Source: Miscanthus floridulus (lineage: Eukaryota > Streptophyta > Magnoliopsida > Poales > Poaceae). Taken from it: a DNA stretch of 64,000 nucleotides. The DNA lies in contig NC_089588.1 of NCBI RefSeq assembly GCF_019320115.1, positions 113,398,733 to 113,462,732 of the forward strand, written 5' to 3'. Positions 58,541 through 64,000 of this stretch are shown here, one piece after another. The notes under the pieces were generated by a model, which was not told the origin of the DNA, made no database searches, and was given only the letters and a program-made list of their open reading frames with translations. A program made the translations under genes and the position numbers. The first letter of the stretch is position 1; every line of letters starts with the position of its first letter.

Positions 58541-58845
58541 CTTCGCACCGCGGCGCGGCACTTTGTGGTGGTGATGTCCTCGGTGAGCGAGTGGGCACCG
58601 CGGATGGGGCGGATTGGGACGAGGTCGACCCTGATGACGAAGGCTCCCACGGGGGCATGGTTGACGGCCACCAGGACCCACCCTCCCGGCGCGGCGCAGA
58701 GGTCGAGCACCGAGCGCGCCGTCGGGAGGAAGCGGAACCGCGCGTCGAGCTGGAGCAGCTTGAAGGCCGCGCGACTCCGGTACCCTTGCTCCTTGGCGAG
58801 GTGGTAGAACTTGTCCTAGCGCTGCTTCCCCTTCGCCTTGCCCAT
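58541..58845 (-). pseudogene. Captured first exon of an FtsJ/Spb1-type rRNA methyltransferase
   Basis: From ATG at 58,845 the minus strand reads MGKAKGKQR, a TAG stop (58,816-58,818), then [58 protein letters not shown] and [10 protein letters not shown]. The AAPGGW motif is the S-adenosylmethionine-binding site of the FtsJ/RrmJ fold, and the start is that of nucleolar Spb1-type methyltransferases. The similarity stops at AAG followed by GTGTGG (58,541), a plausible exon 1 donor, so genomic DNA rather than cDNA was captured. The early stop means no methyltransferase is made from this copy. Confidence 0.9.
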
Positions 58846-58877
58846 CTCCGCCGCCGCCGACGAGACTTCCCAGCGAG

Positions 58878-59066
58878 GGGATGGGGCGCCGCCGGTGAGG
58901 GAGGGGAGGGAGGGGGCGGCGGATCAGGGGGAGGGGCGCCGCCGGTGAGGAAGGGGAGGGAGGGGGCGGCGGATCTGGGGGAGGGGTGCCGCCGGTGAGG
59001 GAGGGGAGGGGCGGGGCGGTAGATCCGGGGGAGGGGCGCCGCCGGTGAGGGAGGGGCCTGGGAAGA
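58878..59066. repeat. GC-rich minisatellite next to the captured exon
   Basis: About four units of roughly 55-60 bp contain GCCGCCGGTGAGGGAGGGGAGG and GGGGGAGGGGCGCC in part. They probably expanded from the 5' leader of the captured gene, which ends at 58,846. Confidence 0.8.
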
Positions 59067-59434
59067 GAGGGAGGGGAGGCGCCGGCCGCACGCGGGAGAG
59101 GATGGGAGGGAGCGAGCTGGGAGGGAGGGAAGGGGCGGGTGGTTTTTTTTTTCTTTGCCGAGTGTTGTTTTTTGACACTCGGTAAACCTCTTTTTTTGCC
59201 GAGTATTTTTTTACACTCAGTAAAGTCCTATTTGCCGAGTGTTTTTTGTTTGACACTCAGCAAACCCCCTCTTTGCCGAGTGTTTTTTTACCGAGTATTT
59301 TTAGGATAGCACTCGATAAAGAATTTATTTGCCGGGTGCCCGAGGGAATGCACTCGGCAAACAGAAAAACACTCGGTAAATTTGAGGTTGTTTCTGGTAG
59401 TGATATTTCGGACCATGCTGTCGTGTTTTTAATA

Positions 59435-59462
59435 CTCCCTCCATACCTACAAAGGAAGTCGT
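59435..59462 (+). repeat. MLE left terminal inverted repeat
   Basis: About 28 bp, starting CTCCCTCCATACC; matches the inverse of 62,526-62,553 with one difference. Confidence 0.92.
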
Positions 59463-59720
59463 CCTGGCTCACACCACCGATTTCGCAAAGTTTGTCGTCT
59501 TGGCCGCGCGGTCGTGGTTATGGACTCGTTTGCCCCTGCATTAATCACGGAGTCCGTCGTTCCGCGCATGTTTACCGTTCCGCGAGCGTGCATAGCGGCA
59601 GTAATCGTGGCCGCTTCGTTTCACTCGACGCCCGTTCGCACGCCTCCCTTAAACGCCGCGCCCCTTCATCTACCGCAGCCTCGCCGCGCGCTTCATCTAC
59701 AGCATCGTCATCGTCGAGCC

Positions 59721-60197
59721 ATGGATGACGTCGATTCGCTGCTCTCCGTCAAGGACTCTGTCGAGGCGCTGCCGGCTTCCATCTACGTGTCGGACTCCAT
59801 CGTGGAGGTGCAGCCTACCATCGAGGACTCCATCTACGTAGAGGTGTCGGCTTCTGGCGAGGCGCCGCAGGAGGTGCCGGTCTCCGTTGTCGAGGTGCCG
59901 GACTTCGTCGAGGGCAGGCAGTGTGCTCGCTGCGGCACATTGCACGCCGGTGGCGTCTTCTCAGAAGCTTGCTTCCATGCACGACGCAATGCTCGCAGGT
60001 GTGCACGTTGTGGACTCATGCACGAAGACTATGACCTATCAGCACAGATGTTGCATGACCAGGTGAAGTTTGAGTGTGAGATCTACATTTCTAACGTGCA
60101 AAAACTTCAAATGGATGGTGAGACCATTATTTTGCCCGAGGAAGTTATCAAGAAGTTGGACGAGCACATTCACTCAGTGGCAAACAAAGATCATTAA
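59721..60197 (+). CDS. Second gene within the mariner element, unknown function
   Basis: A 158-codon frame from ATG 59,721 (context GAGCCATGG) to TAA; an in-frame upstream ATG at 59,520 would give 226 aa. The N-terminal half is acidic and rich in Ser, Val and Glu. The middle has two similar zinc-finger-like knuckles, GRQCARCGTLHAGG and ARRCARCGLMHEDYD, 32 residues apart with one more Cys between. The C terminus has DGETIILPEEVIKKLDEH. It faces the transposase gene and ends 76 bp from it. MLEs normally encode transposase only, so it may be a captured host gene or an accessory gene of this MLE lineage. I do not recognise the protein. The upstream region (59,465-59,700) is GC-rich and could be its leader. 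Confidence 0.55.
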   Translation: MDDVDSLLSVKDSVEALPASIYVSDSIVEVQPTIEDSIYVEVSASGEAPQEVPVSVVEVPDFVEGRQCARCGTLHAGGVFSEACFHARRNARRCARCGLMHEDYDLSAQMLHDQVKFECEIYISNVQKLQMDGETIILPEEVIKKLDEHIHSVANKDH

Positions 60198-60273
60198 GGT
60201 ACAATGATTTAACCTAAGATACATGCATCTCCATACTTGAATGTTCTAATCTGCATAAACTAACTTGATCATT

Positions 60274-61986
60274 CTACGTTTCAGGGACAGTAGCAATGGC
60301 TTCAGCAAGCAATGAAAGTTCACATCCAATTTGTAGTGGCAGCCTATCTTCCCTCTCTAGTTTGTCCTTGTGCATGTGAGGTATCTTGAATTTGTTGCAC
60401 CCTTTAACCTTCATGGCTTCCTTCAAAACACTTTGAAGTGTTACAAATATCATGTTTGCTTTCCATGGGGAGTACTCCATGAATGCCTATGTAACATGTG
60501 TTGAAGAAAATCAATGAATGAGTACATTTTCATGTTAAATAAACATTGCAACATGTGAACAATTGATCTTTTTACCTGTTGGACGGCTGGAACTAGATTT
60601 TCTATTGTTTTTGCATCTTTCTTGTATTGAATTGCTTGAATAGCCCAAAAAAAACCCAAGTCCAAAATGTTAAAATCCGGAGAATTGGGTGGTTGACAAA
60701 TGAGTCTTATGTCGTAGCCTTCTTGATTAGCAGCCTCACAAAACTCAGGATCATCCAATTTTAAATGTGAAGGGGCATTATCTTGTTGAATGAATATCGG
60801 CTTGCTCACATCTTCTCTAGGCCATTTGGCTCTAATGGCGGGCAGCACTTTGTTTAACATGAAATCCCTAATCACATCTCTTGTGATTGAAGTAATTGGC
60901 TTGATCACTAGTTCTCCACGAAGACGGTTTTGACTTCTTCTAACAGCCGGTTCATAAGTTACCAAGGGAAAACAACCTATTTTGCCATAAAAAACACACT
61001 CTCCATTCCTAAACCTTGGCCGAGCACAAACACACAAGAACATGAGCCTAGGGATGTAGTTCTTGTTCTTACAAGTGCGATGAGGGTCATCTTCCTCGGG
61101 TAGCAAATAATATTTCTCGGATTTTTGAGATAAGTAGAACCATTTTTCATCAATGAACACATAGTCAAAAAAATCCTTAAACCTTGGATCACCAACCAAA
61201 CCTTGCTCAACCATATCAACACACCACTTCAACCTAGTCATCTTGTTTGTATCAGTGAGGTACGGTTTGATGCTACTAGAGTGGCGCCTAAGCAACCCTT
61301 TTTTTAAATACCTTTGAATCCTAGACTTGCTTATACCAAGTTTGCTAGACACATCTTCTACGGTCATTCTTTGTTTGAGTGGAATACTACGCAATTGTTC
61401 CAAGTCTAGAGGGATTGCCTTGCGACCACATCTACCCCTCTTTTGACTAGCAACCACAACCGGAATGTCATTGGCAAGTTGGTCTTTACCTCGCTTCCAT
61501 AAGCGCTGTACAGTTCGAATGTGGAGTCCAAAACGATCAGCAACAATGCTTGTATCTTTCTTGCCAAGTTTCCCATTTTTACTCCTAGCTAACAATGCTT
61601 GGTACACTTGTTTTGTTTGTTGTTCGGCCATGTCCTTCCTTCGGCCATGTCCTTCAATCGGTACCTCAACAGCATGTTCTAGTAAAACAAAAAAAAATGA
61701 ATAACATTCATCTAGTTAGCCGAGAGCATAACGAAAGGAAAAACAACCCTAGAGCATTACCAGCAACGTTTGCAACGTAACCTAAGTCAACAGCGCCAAA
61801 TTCATCCAATGGAAGGTTCAAATCAAATCCTAAAGATAAGGAAACAACAAAATGAGAAATTTGCATGCTACGAACATCATAAAAGGAAAATCCAAATTGA
61901 GTAACAATAGGCACAATACCAGCATTGCCGTCACCTTCTTCTATGCGGACGTTGAGATCAAAGGCAGCATTCCTTGGATCAGCCAT
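60274..61986 (-). CDS. Mariner-like transposase, intact, DD39D
   Basis: Four exons on the minus strand (61986-61920, 61829-61761, 61678-60576, 60486-60274) with GT-AG introns and consistent phases encode 483 aa. The N terminus carries two DLN motifs, FDLNVRIEE and FDLNLPLDEFGAVD, the second EAR-like, as in plant MLE transposases. Residues about 62-180 form a helix-turn-helix DNA-binding region (IVADRFGLHIRTVQRLWKRG, then DVSSKLGISKSRIQRYLKKG). Catalytic aspartates are Asp222 (FIDEKWFY), Asp345 (IQQDNAPSH) and Asp385 (NILDLGFF); 39 residues separate the last two, the plant DD39D signature. The last exon supplies KEAMKVKGCNKFKIPHMHKDKLER, a typical C terminus. It should cut and paste the element at TA sites in the nucleus. 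No stop or frameshift was found. Confidence 0.93.
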
Positions 61987-62525
61987 TTCATTTGATAGAT
62001 GGAAACAGAAGCTAAGAAGAACACCGGACAGTGGTAACGTGAAGCTAAGAAGGAAAGCAACGTTTCTTGCCTTTAAATAGATGCCGCAGACAGGCAGTCC
62101 AAACGTTTCGCAGCGATGAAACCGGGTCGTCGTGCGCGCCAGCAAAAAAAAGCGCGCCACGCGAACGTTTCACAGCGAAGAACAATAATTTGGAAACGAA
62201 CTGCGCGCGCTTCAAAACATTTTGGCAACGAACGCATGCAGCGCGCGCCATGCAGCAGCAGCACTCCACAGCGAGCAGCGCGCGAGCCAACAGTGCCATG
62301 CAAAAAAGATTCGGCAGCAGCAGCCACAGGCAAAAAAGTTCGAGTCCGCGGGGTTTCGAACACAGCACCACCGGACTCGGGACTAGCTGCGCTAGCCAGT
62401 AAAACTCAGGAAACTTTCTCCTATGGATTGCAGCCACAGGCGTATTTATTAGGGACAAATATGGAAAACTCTACCATAACTTTACCCTAATTAATCACTC
62501 CTTGGTAAACACAATCATGTCCTAA
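61987..62525 (-). promoter_or_regulatory. 5' region of the MLE transposase gene
   Basis: It lies between the transposase ATG and the right inverted repeat. A GC-rich segment (62,090-62,320) with many GCGCGC words contrasts with the AT-rich coding exons. No clear TATA box was identified. Open frames on both strands have no domain. Confidence 0.4.
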
Positions 62526-62553
62526 ACGACTTTCTTTGTAGGTATGGAGGGAG
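62526..62553 (-). repeat. MLE right terminal inverted repeat
   Basis: Inverse of 59,435-59,462, ending GGAGGGAG before the TA at 62,554. Confidence 0.92.
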
Positions 62554-63110
62554 TATGGGACAAGGAATGCTCGTACTGTGTACAGCTAGCAAGGACGTGG
62601 AACACGAGAAACATCTACATTAATGAGCGTCTGATAGAACTTAATGCGAGTGGTCCTAGCTAGCGCTAATGTATCAGCATTTCTCGTCCCGTCATAAAAC
62701 ATCGTATCTGCCAACTGTTGGTAGCTTGAAGGTGTGCCTATTCTGTCCAGCACCTAACCCTTGAATTGAACCATGCTCACCCCAGATTACACGTAGGAAG
62801 CGTTCAGCATGCATTAACATATATACAATGTACACCGAATAAAGAGACATACACTACTACAAAAAGATTTGTAGCAACGCCTTCTTTTTTTAGGGGCGGC
62901 TCAATCAAAAAACACCCCATACAAATGGTTCCCAAACGAGCCGTCTCTACAAATCCATTTGTAGGGGCTGCTGGTATTATGAGCTGCTCCTACAAATAGC
63001 CCTATTTATAAGAGCGGTTCTAGATCCAGCCGCCCCTATAGGCGCCCCTACAAATGGACGACAAATTGTAAAAATTACGTATTGAAATTCGAATTTTCCA
63101 AACATTCTCG

Positions 63111-63700
63111 GATGAAGAAACGACCTAAACAAAATTTGTAAATCTCGAAAAGTTATACAACTTTATAGTTGAAAACTTTTTTTCATTTGAAACATCTTGT
63201 CAAGGAAAACTACCTTTGAATTTCTCAAATTTGAAATTCGAATCTTACAAACGACCTCGGATGGAGAAATAGCAAAAACAAAAGTTGTAGATCTCGAAAA
63301 GTTATACAACTTTGTAGTTGACAACTTTTTCATTTGAAATCGTCTAGCTAAGGATAACTATGTTTGGACTTTTAAAATTTAAAATTTGAATTTTTCAATC
63401 ATCCTCGGATGGAGAAACAGCAAAAACGAAAGTTATAGATCCCACAAAGTTATACAACTTTGTAGTTGACAACTTTTTTATTTGAAATCATCTTGTTAAG
63501 GAAAACTATGTTTGAATTTCTCACATTTGAAATTTGAATTTTTTTAAACGACCTCGGATGCAGAAACAACACAAACGAAAATTGTAGATCTCAAAAAGTT
63601 ATACAACTTAGTAGTTGACAACATTTTCATTTGAATTTGTTTAGATCTCCAAACACTCAATTAAATTCAGTTGAGCATAATATGAGGAGAAAGAATATCT
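63111..63700 (+). repeat. Tandem array, about 149-bp period, four units
   Basis: Units start GATG(A/G)AGAAA at 63,111, 63,260, 63,408 and 63,557, each containing AAGTTATACAACTTTGTAGTTG and CATTTGAAATC-like words, given in part. Related diverged units occur in the CACTA interior at 17,900-18,240. Confidence 0.9.
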
Positions 63701-63721
63701 GATATTGACACTAGTGAGTAT

Positions 63722-63795
63722 GGGGTGGAGTGGTAAGAGGGAAACACGCAAGGCTGAGGTCGCGGGTTCGAGCCCTAGCAGCCGCGAAGCGCGCG
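63722..63795 (+). repeat. tRNA-like segment (possible SINE head)
   Basis: TGGAGTGGTAAGAGG (63,726-63,740) resembles a polymerase III A box, and GGTTCGAGCCC (63,765-63,775) is a near-consensus B box, at tRNA-like spacing. Cloverleaf arms and a full acceptor stem are not evident, so I do not call a tRNA gene. Confidence 0.4.
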
Positions 63796-64000
63796 TTGCG
63801 AAAAATGCGCGACTGGCGGCTTGCGTTGGCGTGGGCGTGAGGCTGCTTGGTGGGGCCTTCTGGGATTAAAAATAGAATTTTGCTATTTTTTTGCCTGACT
63901 TTGAGGTTCCTGGAAAACGGATTTGTAGGGGCGGTTCTATATCTAGTCGCCCCTACAAAACCGATTTGTAGGGGCGGCTGGCCAACCGTCCCTATAAATC

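Larger units (their letters stand above)
56369..59402. mobile_element. 3.0-kb non-autonomous CACTA element carrying captured gene pieces
   Basis: Ends are CACTACTGGAAACA and its inverted partner TGTTTCTGGTAGTG, flanked by the 3-bp duplication ATA (56366-56368, 59403-59405). The empty site GAGATATTTC is at about 35,660. Subterminal arrays of TTTGCCGAGTG and CACTCGGCAAA stand at both ends (56,440-56,740 and 59,150-59,390). There is no TNP2. The interior holds a LINE reverse-transcriptase tail and the first exon of an FtsJ/Spb1-type methyltransferase, both on the minus strand, and a GC-rich minisatellite. Confidence 0.93.
59435..62553 (-). mobile_element. Complete mariner-like element (MLE), 3.1 kb
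   Basis: Ends CTCCCTCCATACCTACAAAG and the inverted partner match over about 28 bp with one mismatch, flanked by TA on both sides (59433-59434, 62554-62555). The paralogous segment reads TTTTTAATATGGGAC at about 35,690, the uninserted site. The element encodes an intact four-exon transposase on the minus strand and, unusually, a second gene on the plus strand. Well-preserved ends and an unbroken transposase suggest recent activity. The ends match the Stowaway MITEs in this window in style. Confidence 0.96.
56151..63000. repeat. Host segment, second copy, split by two insertions
   Basis: 56,151-56,368, then 59,403-59,434, then 62,554-63,000 together align with 35,452-36,160. The breaks fall exactly at the CACTA and mariner elements and their target duplications. 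Confidence 0.9.
62852..64000 (+). mobile_element. CACTA element, left end and interior, runs off the window
   Basis: It begins CACTACTACAAAAAGATTTG with TAGGGGCGGCTC / GAGCCGTCTCTACAAAT subterminal repeats, the same end as at 35,984. Interior repeats of 149 bp and a tRNA-like segment follow. Further GGGGCGGCTGG repeats at 63,925-64,000 may be the start of the right subterminal region; the right terminus is outside the window. Confidence 0.7.

Noticed and set aside
63722..63795. tRNA gene
   Set aside because: Only box-like motifs are present; a cloverleaf and acceptor stem could not be drawn.
1..64000. CRISPR array or prokaryotic operon features
   Set aside because: The window is plant nuclear DNA. 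The regular repeats seen are minisatellites and transposon subterminal arrays without unique equal-length spacers.

Overview
The window is plant nuclear DNA from a grass, most likely a panicoid relative of sorghum, sugarcane, Miscanthus or maize. This rests on GT-AG introns, GC-rich exon starts, very dense nested transposons, and CACTA families whose subterminal repeats read TTTAGTCCCGG, TTTGCCGAGTG and AGGGGCGGCTGG. The species call is inference. Most of the 64 kb is transposon or duplicated intergenic DNA. I support only a few host-like genes.

Positions 358 to about 25,300 hold a tandem segmental array. Copy A starts at 358, copy B at 10,818, and a shorter copy C spans about 21,970-25,300. 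Each copy carries a three-exon gene for a small putative secreted protein that I cannot assign to a family. Copy B is intact (102 aa), copy A is slightly shorter, and copy C is damaged. The copies differ by insertions. The clearest is a 1.9-kb Mutator-like element in copy A that carries a decayed fragment of an ICR/RIP (interactor of constitutive active ROPs) gene, with a 9-bp target duplication and an empty site in copy B.

Positions 25,191-33,683 are a decayed, apparently chimeric CACTA element: a frameshifted TNP2 remnant, then a second gene ending in a Ulp1-like protease domain with many stops. Positions 33,700-42,600 are intergenic, with LTR debris, MITEs and a 30-bp G run. From 42,637 to 49,890 lie a broken last exon of a SWEET sugar transporter, a young 2.9-kb tandem duplication whose breakpoint cuts that exon, and directly after it an intact three-exon gene for a proline-rich heavy-metal-associated protein with a CaaX end.

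Positions 50,560-64,000 are AT-rich intergenic DNA with a 60-bp minisatellite, then the end of a gypsy-type LTR retrotransposon. After that comes a second copy of the 35,452-36,160 segment, split by two clean insertions: a 3.0-kb CACTA element (56,369-59,402) carrying an FtsJ/Spb1-like methyltransferase exon and a LINE fragment, and a 3.1-kb mariner-like element (59,435-62,553). The mariner has an intact four-exon DD39D transposase and an unexpected second convergent gene. Another CACTA element starts at 62,852 and runs off the window.
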